Origin: Acorus gramineus
Lineage: Eukaryota > Streptophyta > Magnoliopsida > Acorales > Acoraceae
NCBI GenBank assembly: GCA_030737835.1
Contig: CM060856.1
Coordinates: 9,465,670 to 9,529,669, forward strand
DNA length: 64,000 bases
Reading direction: 5' to 3'
Each line of letters starts with the position of its first letter. Within the stretch, counting starts at the first letter, position 1. Under the pieces are notes generated by a model that saw only the letters and a list, made by a program, of their open reading frames with translations, had not been told where the DNA came from and made no database searches. A program made the position numbers and the translations under genes. Shown here piece after piece: positions 49,462 through 62,159 of the stretch.

Positions 49462-49665
49462 GGCTCCGGTTGGACACTCGACGGCATTTGCATTGCCGAA
49501 ACACGGGGGGAGTCGGTGAATGCGAAAAAAATGGACAGAAACTCATATACAACAAGGGGTTTCTTTGCTTCCAACGCAGACCACAAAAACCTGTTTGGGA
49601 GTGAGTTCGCGTTCCTTGTTGTTCAGCAACGCCACCACTCGCCCGACGTGGTTCCAAACGGAGCC
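49462..49665. mobile_element. Tourist-like MITE, GC-rich interior
   Basis: The left end GGCTCCGGTTGGACACTC pairs with the right end, reversed, GGCTCCGTTTGGAACCAC. Flanking trinucleotides are TTA and CTA. The interior is unusually GC-rich for this region and contains no convincing ORF. Confidence 0.6.
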
Positions 49666-51580
49666 CTAATTTGCTCCTTAGTTAAGTTGGTCGGCGTTTG
49701 AAACTGCTGCTAAAACCATATACATATATATATATTGAAAACAATATAATTTATGCATCGGCCTAATCTATGTATACTATTAAACTGTGTATATTTTGTA
49801 TCATAGTCGTATGACACACACACACACACTACATAAAATTATGTCTATGATTAGCATTTTTCATGTTAAACTCATCCTTGACCTATGAATAGATGAAATA
49901 CGTATCCACCAAACCAATTAATCTAATTATTCATCGTTCACGAATCTCATCATATTTTGCATATTTACATATGAGACAGAATTCGGAGACATCACAGAAA
50001 TTCAGTCCTGACTCCTGAATAGATCTGCCTCTCTGTCTAAATGGAGCCCAAAAAAGTACATCCACCATGCATGGCTGATATTCAAACACCAATAACTACT
50101 GTTTAAATTTGAAACCATAGTTACTATTAACTGTTACAGAATTAGATGAAAATAGGGTGAAAAATACAAAATTCAGCACAACAAAATACTGAAACGATAG
50201 AGAGAATGTAAAGAAGTGAGAGATGAATGGATGAACGAAGTCCGCTACGACGCTTAAGGCGTTATTCGGCTCCTTCCGGTGTAGAAGTCACGAATCGAAC
50301 CGCCTCTAGGATCCAGCAAGCCCACACAGAGTGCATGTTCGGGTGGAATCAGAAACTGAGTTAGAACTCTATCATCACAAAAGCACTCGGGCTACTGGAA
50401 TAATAGGACGTCAGGGCTATCTCTCACAAATCTCACAAGAGACTCTCTCTCTTTGAGTGGATACACACTTTGTGACTTCAATTGATGGAATGACATACAT
50501 GGATCCCTTTCTATAGGCCTCTAGATTGTTCAAAAGTCACCTCCAAATTCAAAGTACCCATTCAATTAGAAAATAATGGACTTATGATTATTCTGTGCAT
50601 GGTTCATTGTTCCATAATCAATGGTGGTGACAAATTCAAAGTACATGTATGAGGACTCTTCACTTTTCCATACAAAGGTTCATGTATTCACCTAGGTACA
50701 TCCTTGAAATTCATATATGCACATTCATTGTCATGAATGTGGTTTATTCCTATCTAGGTATATCATAAAAATACTATACACATGAACCTTACAAAGTTAA
50801 TACATGAATCAACAGTTAATAGAATCCACTGTACTTACTCCACCAATACACATGAACCATGTTAAATCCATATTCACATGCCAAATTCACATCAAGATGC
50901 ATATAGCCCTTGTCCATACTATATCTAAACCCTATACTTAGCTAATTGGTGATTATTTAAAAGCATGTGAAGGATCAAGTTCGAAGTCAAAATATATTAA
51001 TATATTTTTCATATTAAATATAAAATTTTGAAATTTTATTTTTTAAAAAACATTTCAAAAAATCAACATTAACAAGCAGAAAGAAGAGTCATTCTGGAGT
51101 TCAAGCAGTGAGAACGGGTCTGTATCAAAGGTGGTCTCCATGCATGTGATCCATCTTATCTCTCTCTCTCTCTCTCCTTTTCTTCTTCTTTGAATTGATG
51201 CCAATGCATCGAGCACAATGGATGGCTTCGAATTTCAAAAGCATGTTTGGCTTTTGAGAAAAAAAAAAAAAGCAGATTTTTGCCTCCACCAATATGAGCC
51301 TCCATATCTATAGAAATTATGAGTAGTTATGGTTTGGTGGTTCTGCACGAACTGTTTAGTGGGGTTGAGTTGAGTAGTGCATGGGTCCCTTCCATCATTC
51401 TCAACACAACAGAATAACGAATATGATCTATGTATAGAACTCCAACTTTCCTCTCAACTGATCAATAACTTTTTATATTATTAGTGACAGAAAAAATTAG
51501 CTAATTTTTGCATGGTTAGTGTGAATATATAGTCGATGTGTGCATGGCGCGTTCATTATGTCGGTGCAAAATCATCTTAA

Positions 51581-51796
51581 GGCTCTGTTTGGATTTGCGT
51601 TCGAACAGATTCTGTGTTTGAAATGCATAAGATTCTCAAACACGGATCCAAACATATTTTCAACCGGTAGTTTTTCAACTCTCATTTTACCTTTCAAACT
51701 AAAAAAAATCAAGTGATTGAAAAGCTAACGAAACAACTTTTTTCAAAAACAGAACTTTAAGAATCTCAGTGTTTTAACCTCACATCCAAACGCAAC
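51581..51796. mobile_element. Tourist-like MITE with TTAA/TAA flanks
   Basis: The left end GGCTCTGTTTGGAT pairs with the right end, reversed, GTTGCGTTTGGAT; both flanks read TTAA. The interior resembles the element at 40002 (a GAAAAGCTAA segment is shared). Confidence 0.65.
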
Positions 51797-53563
51797 TTAA
51801 AAGAGTATTGTTTTTTAATTTGTTTCAGCCTGGACACCGTGTCCTTTTTTCAGTCTATATATAGTTTGTGTTAGGTTGGTGACCAATTTTTAATAAAAAT
51901 AGATAAACTCTCATCTTTACTCAATAATACGTACGAGGAATATCTAATTGAAAATTGCACTCACTTTAAGTGAAATTTATCAAAATAATCACCAAGTATT
52001 CGAAATGATAAATAATGCATGTCATGCTCTGCTTACGTGACATCATGTGGTACTCGCAACAAAAAAAATCTCGTGGGTACAAAATGGGCAGTGTCTTACT
52101 CCAGCCCAAGCTACAATTAAAATACAAATTACAAACTACAATTAATTAGGTTTAACTGCATTTTTATTCATTACACTAGATCAACACGTATGTATGTTTT
52201 CTATCTCTTGCAGCCATATATAAATTAATTTATGTTTAAAATGCAGGCTCTCCTTTCTTTTTGACATGTTGTTCCTCTACATGACTACATGTTGTTAATG
52301 TATATGCTATATATATTTTGTTTATTGTATATAGTATATTTTGTTTAATCTATAGCCAGACTAGACAGAAAATTAGCTGAAGTTTAGACAAGCCCCCAAC
52401 AGTGTGCAAACAAATATGAGACAAAAGGCCCACTGTAGTAGGTTTATCTACAACGGTTCATCCTTTTGTCTACTACTACATGTGGAAGCTTTGCTTTAGT
52501 GGATGCTATAGCCAAAGTTTTTTCAACTAGGCACTGCAACAGTCAACAGAACTTTGAAAGTCCCAAGATATTCATGTCATCCATACATCACTGATATCTG
52601 TGATTGAATTTCACTGGTTTAACCTAATTAGAGTCCCTTTATCATGTGCATACGCAGTTAAAATAAGAAGCACCTAGTACATAGAACAACTCCACTTCCT
52701 GAATTGGGAGTATATTTGTTCACCTAATCCCCTCTAGACCACTTTAAAATGTCGGTGTACGCTAAATATATATATAGAAAACACAAAGTTCAATTAACAC
52801 TGTTCCTTTGATATATATGTAAACCAATATAAGAAAAATATTTGGGGTAGTCATTCTTGTAATATTTTTTCAGCTCTCATATGTGTTAAACTTTATTTGA
52901 ATGTATATTTATTGAAAATAGAATTTAAAAATAGAATTATATATATATATGAATTGAATGTAATAAACTTTTTTTTTTCAAGCTAGTGTATACTATCTTA
53001 ACCTAGAAAAAAAAATCTAGAACATAAAAAAATCAAAACGTGTATGGATCAGAAATGATGCTGAAAAAATGATTGTATCTAACATTTTTCAATATATAAA
53101 TAACATATGATTCATCAATTTCAGCAAAATCTGGTAACTAAAAACAATATACTATTAAGATCATCTATTACAAACATGTCTTATTTTGTGGTTTTTCACG
53201 TTAGCAGCCAATTAAGCTACACGTACACTCAAAAGCATTCAATTTTCGCATGTTCTACGAACAATATAAATAACTCCGTATTACATCTTGTGCATTATGT
53301 ATATATTGTTTGCTTTACGAATTATGGGACAATGTTGACAAAAAGGGAATTGAAAGACCTCTTCATGAGTGTTTCGAGACAGTGACGACTATAGTGATCC
53401 CCATTACGTATGTGTGAAACCGAGATGATCTTCTTTTTCCCACTACTCCTCGAATGGCTTGCATGTGAAGGTAGTTGTTACACTTACACCCATCAAAGTT
53501 CAAACACTTACCCCCCGTATGCCTAGAGACATAAACCCAGAATAAGGAAGAATACAAGAGAAT

Positions 53564-53912
53564 AGTAAAAAAAAGCTGTTTGTTTTGACAGAATAAACTC
53601 CGATAGTTATGTCTAGATAAGTTAGGATAAGACCTGATAACTATTCTCAGAAAACTGTGGAATTGCTTATCAAGGCTTATCTATACCAATGGATAAAAAT
53701 ACCCTTCTCTGTCATTTTAAAAAATTTATCTCACCTAACAGACTCACACAGATTTCAAAAACTGTCTCTATCAAATCAATCATATATCTCTCACACTATT
53801 CCCAGGGGGTATAATTGTCATTTAAAAAATCATAAACTCTTATTCATCCCTTATCAACCATTTATCACCACTTTATCCAAGGTGAACCAAACACAAAAAA
53901 GTCATTTTCACG
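53564..53912. mobile_element. Possible MITE with weak inverted ends
   Basis: The block begins with AGCTGTTTGTTTTGAC and ends with GGTGAACCAAACACA, an imperfect inverted pair. The interior is rich in CTTATC/GATAAG-type motifs. The element boundaries are uncertain. Confidence 0.35.
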
Positions 53913-54151
53913 TTTCCCAATAAGAATAACAAAAAAAACAATCAAACAAAAAATTGCTTATTCAGCCTTTAACACATATATGATAAAAAAGGTGGCAATG
54001 AAAACGATTGTACGTCTATCATATCCCCCCTCGAATCGTGCATGCCAGCAAAAGCGCAATCACAAAGTGATGAGTAGCCGCAGCTATTGAGGCGCACCAC
54101 TACTCCCAACCCATGTGCCTCAACCACTCCCTCACATCACCCAAAACCCCT

Positions 54152-54159
54152 TATAAATA
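54152..54159 (+). promoter_or_regulatory. TATA box of GRP 2
   Basis: TATAAATA on the plus strand. An ATG at 54178 is only 19-26 bp downstream, too close to be in the transcript; the next in-frame ATG at 54202 is therefore preferred as the start. Confidence 0.75.
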
Positions 54160-54201
54160 CCCAAACCCCTTCTCATCATGGTCTCAATATACAAATTCAC
54201 A

Positions 54202-55035
54202 ATGACCATGACTACTAGAGTTGTTGGTCTCTCTCTCTTGGTCTTGTTGTGTGTCACCTTATGTGCTGCCTCTAGAGCCCTTCTCACTCTAGAGGGTGAA
54301 CCCTACGGTGCCGGCCATGGCATCGGCGGAGGTGGCTTTGGGTACGTCCCCGTAGAACACGGGGCCGGATACGGTGCCGGTGGCGGCAGCGGAGGCGGAG
54401 CGGGGTATGGTGGAGAACACGGTGGCGGATACGGAGGCGGCGGAGGGAGCGGCGGTGGTGGTGGTTATGGTGCGGGGGGTGAGCATGGTGTTGGGTATGG
54501 AAGCGGAGGCGGTAGTGGTGGCGGCGCTGGATATGGAGTTGGCGGCGGCGGTGGTGGAGGGAGCGGCGGAGGAGGAGGCGCTGGATATGGTTTACCTGAT
54601 TATGGTGGCGGAGCTGAGCATGGTATGGGATATGGAGGCGGCGCCGGAAGCGGCGCCGGCGGCGGGTATGGTGGTGGGGCGGAGCATGGTGGAGGTTATG
54701 GTGGTGGTGGTGGGAGCGGCGGCGGAGCGGGTTATGGAGGCGGCGCCGAGCATGGCATTGGTTTTGGGAGCGGAGGTGGCGCGGGAGGCGGCACTGGCTA
54801 TGGGGGTGGTGGTGAGCATGGCGGTGGATATGGCGGCGGCGGTGGAAGCGGCGGTGGCGGCGGATATGGGGCTGGTGGGGAACATGTTGGTGAGGGTTAT
54901 GGCGGCGTCGGTGGCGGCGGTGTGAGCGGCGGAGGAGCTGGGTACGGCGGCGCGGGAGGGCATGGAAGCGGCGGTGGTGGCGGGAGTGGCGGCGGAGGTG
55001 GGTACGTCGGTGCTCACTATGGATTCATCCCTTGA
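54202..55035 (+). CDS. Secreted glycine-rich protein (GRP 2)
   Basis: A single-exon protein of 277 residues from the ATG at 54202. A signal peptide (VVGLSLLVLLCVTLCAAS) is followed by RALLTLEGEPYGAGHG and a long Gly-rich domain of repeated GYGGGGGSGGGAGYG and GAEHG units, ending YVGAHYGFIP. Such proteins are exported to the plant cell wall. The N-terminus matches GRP 1 at 48654 (TRVV...LLVLL...C-A-R-LLTL), so the two are paralogues, here in divergent orientation 5.5 kb apart. The start at 54202 is chosen because 54178 is too near the TATA box. Expression pattern and partner are unknown. Confidence 0.87.
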   Translation: MTMTTRVVGLSLLVLLCVTLCAASRALLTLEGEPYGAGHGIGGGGFGYVPVEHGAGYGAGGGSGGGAGYGGEHGGGYGGGGGSGGGGGYGAGGEHGVGYGSGGGSGGGAGYGVGGGGGGGSGGGGGAGYGLPDYGGGAEHGMGYGGGAGSGAGGGYGGGAEHGGGYGGGGGSGGGAGYGGGAEHGIGFGSGGGAGGGTGYGGGGEHGGGYGGGGGSGGGGGYGAGGEHVGEGYGGVGGGGVSGGGAGYGGAGGHGSGGGGGSGGGGGYVGAHYGFIP

Positions 55036-56902
55036 GATAGCCATATTTATATGCTTCTTTACTAATAAGCGCACTTTTAGTGGTTAATATATAATAAGCC
55101 TATCATTGTTAGGTTATTATCAGATGATGAGTGTGGTTGGCAACAATGTTGTGTGAGAGCTTTTGGGGATTGGTGTGTTGTACTATGAAGTATATGTCAG
55201 TATCTTCTAATGGGAAGTGTTTGATTGGCTACTACTGTGTCCAAGTTCTTCTATTTGAGCTTTCATTTTGTTTTTATTTATTATTTTTTGGTGACGATCT
55301 GCATGAAACAATGACGCGTGGCGACATCTAAGGGCTGGCATGATAGCACTATCCACTATTTGATAGTTATCATAAAAACAAAAAATATCCGAATCCCTAT
55401 TAAAACAGAGCTGATATGGAAACCACAAAAAAATAAAAATAAATCTAAATAAAAACAAATAAAAACAAATCAGATTTAAAAATTACAAAAAATCTATATC
55501 ATCCACAAAAAAATAAAAACAAAAACACTGGGTGGAGTCATGGGGGTATGGCTATGGGAGACGCGAGGCGACGACAGTGCGACTAGGGCATGCGAGAGGA
55601 GTTCTTTGTAAACTTGTTCCGTTAATGATAAGATTACGTGAGATATGTGTATTTCATTGAGGTTATCATGTGACAATGAATGACAACAAATGTTAAGTTT
55701 TGGGGCTCACTCGTTCGTTCCATCACGCGAGCTCATACGATGGAATCATCCACGCATCTCCTTCTCATTCACACTCATAGAGAACCCCTGTTTCACAAAA
55801 ACAGAGGTTCCAAACCCGCATTGCAAGGAGTGTAAAAGAGTTATTCCATTCATTTGATCAGCACCCATTGACAGTGGACAGAGGGATGCATATATCTTCA
55901 TTTTTTAATTTTAATATGACACAAATTTCATGAATTCCCTTGTTTTCAATTCTTATGAATATTTATATAGGATATATAACTCATTAAATTTTTTAACATT
56001 TATTATAAATGAATTCATACAACTCTTTGGAATGTATAATTTATCTTTGACAAAAATAATTTTTTTATATTTAAATATTAAAACTTAAAACCATTATCTT
56101 TTAGTTGCAAAAATGCTGACCCGTGGGTTTAAGATCTTAGCCTACTCCGTCTATGAGTTAGGATCCAAGGAGGATGTATGAACAAGCAGTGTCTAGCTGT
56201 AATTAATGTTTTCAATGTCTTCAAAAATTAAAAATAGTAAGATCATAAATATAAAAAAAATATACCCTAATCTTAATTTCATAAAAAATCTTTATTGACC
56301 TTTTATTTGTGTTTCATTTATAATTTATTCATGATTAACCATACAACCACCACCACCTTCTTATTACATTTTTCAACAAAAAAATAAAAATAAATAACAC
56401 AATCAAACATAAACCCTGTTTCGTTAGTGACATAAGTTATTCCATAATAGATAACTATTCTGTATAAATAAAGAATAAATAATTATGTTTTTAATTATTT
56501 TTGAAGCAAAAATAATAATTAAATATTTATTATTTATTTGATCATTGATAAATTACAGATAAAGATAAAAAGGATGTGAAAAATGAATGGGTGGACAAGT
56601 AAAATAAAACAATTTCATAAAAGACTTTAAATACTAATTCCATCTATTTTTAACTAACTTATTTTTAACAAACAAATGAATTTTTAATTTATTCATCCTA
56701 TTCCATTTTATTCCCCCACCGATTCCGTAGTTCTATCGGTGCGAATGAGTCAGCCAAAATTCAAATGAGCGAGTGGAATGACAGTGACAGAGGTTTCTTC
56801 GCAAAACCACAATCGTCCGTAATTTCAATTTGATTCCGACCCTCTAAAAATCACTCTCGTCCCCCGAACGAGCGATCGCAGCATTCGCAATCCCTATCTC
56901 CG
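55036..56902. other. Intergenic DNA between GRP 2 and the SCAI homologue
   Basis: GRP 2 3' UTR at the left, then AT-rich sequence with no gene or classified repeat. The last 150 bp, less AT-rich, should hold the promoter and 5' UTR of the SCAI gene. Confidence 0.5.
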
Positions 56903-59900
56903 ATGGGTCCGCCTAACCTCCCACCGTACGAGATCTACTGGAACCTCGTCAAGAAGGCCGACAAGAATTTCATCACATTCAAACAACTCCCCATCTGCGG
57001 TTCCAATCTGTAAATCGAAACCCTAGACCTCCTCTTCTTCCGAAACCCTAGCTCTTCGATCCGAATCTCACCCGTCTCTCTCTCTCTCTCTCTCTTTCGC
57101 AGGCAAAAGCATTACTTCCAGAAGGCGCTCGACCCCTACACGAAACTGTGGAAGTTCCAGAAGGACTGCCGGTCGGAGCTCGTCGAGGCGGGCGTGAAGC
57201 GGTGGGAGGTCGGCGACATCGCCTCGAGAATCGCGCAGATCTACCACGAGAACTACGAGAGGTCGAGCGACCCCCGGTCCCTCAACGATTCGTTCCTCTT
57301 CTTCGAGGCGATCCTGACCCGCGAGTACTTCAAGGGCGGCCTGAGCACGTCTCACTCGCTGGATCTCGTGCTGGTGAAGAAGCAGATGAGGTTTCTCGCG
57401 AGGTTCTTGATCGTCTGCCTCCTCTTGAATCGGAGGGTCTTCGTCGATGACCTCTACAAACGGCTCAGGTCGCAGCTGGATGAGTGCAAGCTTTTCTTTC
57501 CGGTAATGCCATTGTATTGTTTCAATCATCTGTGATCGTTTTTATGAATTGGGGTTTGCTAGTCTTGTTGTCTCTGTGTTTTATTTATCGATATGCTGAT
57601 ATACATATTATAGACATCGCTATTTTGCCCTTATTTCTCGCCTTGGTTGGACGTTGTACTTCTTTTGTGAGACTAAATTCAAGTTGTTTGTGAAAATTCT
57701 TGGTGTCATTGAAATCATTTTAAAGGTCTTTATTGCAATTTTTATTTGTTAATTGTATCACTTACATGATACTAGGATGGGTGACCCCTGAGAAGTCCTC
57801 GTGTTGCAACCCAAATTCTTTTTCCTTAAAAAAAAAATATCCTTACATGACGATATGTAGTTTAACAATGAGATATGTTCTTATAAAAAAGAACACAAAT
57901 TAGTAGCTATATTGTTATTTCTTTAAATCATAGCTTTGATATGGAACCTATAATTGGGTGGTCGAATGCCCATTACAATCGGGTCCATGAGGAAGAGAGC
58001 TTCTCTCTTGGAGGTGAAGTATGTGGGTCCAGGCAGCATTGTACCGACAAAAAGCTTGGAATTTCTGCAACATGTGTGCCCATGTTTGCGTCATCTCTTG
58101 CGTGCCAGGCCTTGATAAGTTCACTGAAGAGACGGAAGAAGTCTAATTAAAAATTGTTCAGTCAGTTTTTAGAGCATCTGGCAGTCGCCTTTGGAATTAT
58201 CAGTGAAGAGTGACACTAGTTTTGATGGTGTTTAGGAGAATATTTTTCTTATTTATTTATTCACTGGCTGACGATGATGAGTATATGGAATTTGAATATA
58301 GTTAGTGATGCTGCGTGCAAGATAATAAATGACCTTGGTCAGGATTTTGTGGTATAATAGAATAGGATTCACAAAGTTGAATCCAACATGACTTACAATC
58401 TCTATATCGGTGTCGAGGATAAATCACTATTATATTTAGCTGGTAACCTATTTGTACTTTTTTTTTGGTTCTTTACACAAGGCACAGAGGCACAAACTAT
58501 AAACTATCCAAGTAGATTTTCCATGATGTACAGATCTCATTCAAGCAAATAACTGTTTTAAGGAAAGCAATGTTATTACAAATAGAATGGATTAGAGATT
58601 CTTCCGATGGATGACATTTAAAGTCAGCAAGCTTATTCATGAGCAATTTACTTGTGGCCACTTACCTTCTCTAACTTTTAAAATTAATGTTACGCTACTA
58701 ATGATAATTATAAACTCATTCACTCTGTTTTCAATAGCTGATTAGGAATGCAACTGTTTTCAGACATTTGTGGTGAGGGATAAATTTACTTTGCTGTGGT
58801 CTTTTTTAGCAGGATACAGATTTTAAAGAGTATGAGCAGCTGGTTCGAGAAATCAATAGGTTTCTGAGAGCCGATACCCCTTTTATGAATATGAGGTCTT
58901 TAAGATACACCCCTGTCCTTGACTCTCGTCCAGATTCTGAAGAATATATTGCTTCACTTGAGGCTGGGGCTGAGAAAGGTTTAAGGCTACATGGGGCGAT
59001 CTTGAGCAGCTATCACCACAATGAGGTTACACAACTGAAGCAGTATCTTTATGTAAAGTCTGGTCAGCCAGGCCTGTTGAATGGAAATTATTTTATCTGA
59101 CTGAGCAATTTCTTTTTGCCAGGTCAAGTTTACGGAGTTCACTCTGGACACATTTAGGATGCGTCAATGTCTGGAATGGGAACCAAGTGGTTCATTTTAC
59201 CGGGTCAGCACTGGTGGTCCCGATGTGCCTGGCATTGTTGGGAGCAATTTGCCAGCAAATTCCCGTAACATCGTTCTGTATCGTCGTTCTAGTGCTCAAT
59301 TCCTAGCCGTGAGTATACATTCTAACTATATACATGAGCTATATGTTCTGAAAGTGGTTTCAAATGTCCTTTTATTTTACAGTTATTAGTATCAAATATC
59401 ATTATGATGTGGATGGGAATCTAAACTCTGTGTCTATTGTTCACAAGAAACCTCAATGATTACTGCATTATGCTGACGTCAATGCTAAATATCACAACTG
59501 TTGTCTGTCTTTATCATCCTTGTATTTGATGAGTCTGTATGAACTCTAAAAGACTGAAGGTTGGAGGGCTGTAGGAGTCCTTAGAAGACTGTCACTTTTA
59601 TGGGGGGACGACAGCATAATCCGAAGGGTGTGGTGGCTTTTGGGGTGCTGATATCGTTGGAGGAGGTGCTGGTAGAGGGGGACAAGTTCTGCATTTAGAA
59701 CTTACCTAGCTAGTTTGTTCATTTTATATATTCATATGTGATTTTCAGACCCAACACATTAACGTGAAAAGTGATTAAGTTTAGTTGTATTTTCTATATT
59801 TTGTATGTTGTTATTTTCTTTTTGTATTTGTAGGCTCATATCTCTTGTTTATACTGCTTGGGCCAGGTTCTTGCAACAGTATGTGAGGATCTCCCTTCTG

Positions 59901-62159
59901 ATGGGATTTTGTTAGTATACCTTTCAGCAGGTGATTTTGTATTCTCTTTAATATGATGTCCCTGTTTGCATTTTAATATAAAAGTGCACGATTCTCATTC
60001 CTTTTCACATCATTTTTGTAGGAAAGAGTTCTGAAGCTTCTACAATCCCGGCTGCACATGTTCCTGGGAACATCCAATCTCTTAGCATAATCGCAGATAT
60101 GAGTTTGGACTCTCCAATTAGATCTAGAAATGGTAGTGATGCACCCGTCCCCCATTCTTCTTCAAGAAATGTGGATGATCAGGACTTTGGTAATGGCAGG
60201 GGTCTATGGTTGGGTGCTGGTGGAAATGGAGGTACAATTTTTTTTTTATATTATATATGGATTGTTGAACGTCACTCTTGTGCAAGGAAGCATTTTTAAA
60301 TGTCTCTTTCTATTTTTTAAAATTCTTAAAAATAATACCATTAATTGTGCATCTTATATTCGTCTTCATTGTTGACACTTTTCTTGTTTTTATACATATA
60401 TAAGATTATTGCTCCCATATGCCTTTTCACAAAAGATTTGATTACATTATTTGGCATGTTTACAGCACTAACTTCTTTTAGGTTAAATGTGTTATCTTTG
60501 CAGACAGGGACTGCATTTACCCTTCTGATCTAATTCCATTTACAAGATGGCCATTTTTTCTGATTGTGGACAGTGATGTCAGTGATATGTTCAAGGCAGG
60601 TTTGCTAACTCTGGTTTATCACTTGGGTTTCATTTATGTCTGTGAAGTACCCGCTCCTTGATATGTTTCAGAAGTTTTAATCTTTTATAAATTATTGAAA
60701 AGAATTAGTTGTGCACTTGCTCAACTCCTATACAGATTTATTTTTTTAATGCCAACAGTTACAAATTCATTCTAAACAGGACTTATTTTTTAAGGGTGTT
60801 TCCCTTCTCGAATCCATGCACTGTAGTTAATTAAAAATTCATACTGAGCATTCGTCTGTCTGCCATATTGATGTGGCATTTTAACAGCTGGTATTGAATT
60901 GTGCAGGCTGTACAGCGAACAGAAAATGGGAAGATAACTGTCATTCTCCTCTCCCCAAGGCCTCCACTTCCTTCTGTGCACGGAGTTGATTTTGCACGTA
61001 CCCGAAGTGGGAGCCAGTTCACCATGTTCCTCACTGCTCCATTGCAAGCCTTTTGCTCTCTTCTTGGTATATCTAGCCAAAATATTGATCGGGTGAATAC
61101 GATTGCTGGTTGCTCGTTGGTTATTTCTTTCTTTTCCTTGCAAGTTTGTTAACATTGATCCCGTTAATATGCTTATTGAGAATTTTCAGGATATGTATAA
61201 CGAGGCTGAGGATCATCTTTCATTGTCAATGAACGAGTGGGGACGGAACCTGGCTGTGCCAGGTTCACTTGGTCCGGTTTGGACTGAAGTCTTGGGTGAT
61301 CCTTTTTTGAGGCGAATTGTTCTGAGGTTCTCTCTAAAAACTTTTAAAACTGTTTTTGTTTGCAGAGTGGTATTTTTTTTGGGAATGCAGAAACTGCACT
61401 GTTGGAACCTATGATATACATCAGAATTCGCCTAAATGTCAACATATGCATCACACTCTTGCAAGAAATCAGCAGATAGTCCTACCTTTCCCCCTTTTAA
61501 CCCTCGGTTTAAATAGATTCCCAAGGTTGTTAAGGCAGCCAGGCAGACCATGGGTGGTGGATTCTTCTAGCCTAGGTGGGATTAAACTGGCTCTGTGCAT
61601 GGTCTGGGGAATAATACATAAAAAATCTACAGAAATTTCAGAGTTAAAAATTATTTTTATATATATTTGCGAATAAAAATATATTTTAAGCTTTAATAAC
61701 AAACATCAAAGAAATGGCTTTTCTAATGCACAAGTTCATGAAGAAACACTTTAAAATAATAGTGACACATCATAAATAATGAAATAGAATTATGTGTGTA
61801 GGCTCTAGAGTGGTGGAAAATACATTAACCTGCCTTCATGTATTAAAACTGTTACTCCTTTCTGTATATAAACATGCCCTGGGTTGGAGTCCTCGCCTAG
61901 GTGCTTACACAGACACTTTTTATGACAATCAATCTATCAATCATGCATGCCCGAGCTGATATCACTTCATCTTTGCAGGTTTCTGTTTTGCCGAGCGGTC
62001 ATCGCACTCTATACCCCAACATCTAACATAGAGGAATACATTCCTCAATGCCTGCCTCCCCTACCGGACAGTGTTCTCCCTCGTAGCCCCACCTCTCAAT
62101 CAGCGGTCAGGCGGCTTGCCGACTTCTTTGGTGTTGTCCATAGTTTCAGCTTCTCGTGA
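56903..62159 (+). CDS. SCAI homologue (DUF3550/UPF0682 family), 10 exons
   Basis: Exons are 56903-57009, 57103-57502, 58813-59025, 59123-59308, 59867-59930, 60022-60231, 60504-60595, 60907-61092, 61190-61326 and 61979-62159. Phases agree and give 591 residues, close to animal SCAI. The N-terminus is MGPPNLPPYEIYWNLVKKAD; diagnostic stretches include FQKALDPYTKLWKFQKDCR, LNDSFLFFEAILTREYFKGG, RRSSAQFLAVLATVCEDLP, TRWPFFLIVDSD, ITVILLSPRPP and GSQFTMFLTAPLQAFCSLLG; it ends with a LADFFGVVHSFSFS tail. Human SCAI restrains MRTF-driven transcription and helps double-strand break repair; the plant role is not established. No signal peptide. Intron 7 begins with GC instead of GT. A (CT)n tract lies just before exon 2. 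Confidence 0.94.
57074..57096. repeat. (CT)n microsatellite at a splice acceptor
   Basis: About eleven CT units form the polypyrimidine tract just upstream of the exon 2 acceptor (AG at 57101-57102) of the SCAI homologue. Length changes here could affect splicing. Confidence 0.9.

Larger units (their letters stand above)
48702..54151. other. Intergenic region between the two divergent GRP genes
   Basis: No gene found in about 5.4 kb. It contains three MITE-like elements listed separately (49462, 51581, 53564), a block near 50200-50510 of middle GC content that looks repetitive but which I could not classify, and (CT)n runs near 51150-51178. The rest is AT-rich. Confidence 0.5.

Noticed and set aside
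50200-50510. A middle-GC block resembling a retroelement leader
   Set aside because: No coding motif, end repeat or second copy could be seen in the window, so it is left unclassified.
54374-55074. Ala/Met-rich ORFs overlapping GRP 2 on both strands
   Set aside because: They are shadows of the repetitive Gly codons of GRP 2.
57068-57529. A minus-strand ORF across SCAI exon 2
   Set aside because: It is a shadow of a GC-rich exon whose plus-strand product is SCAI.
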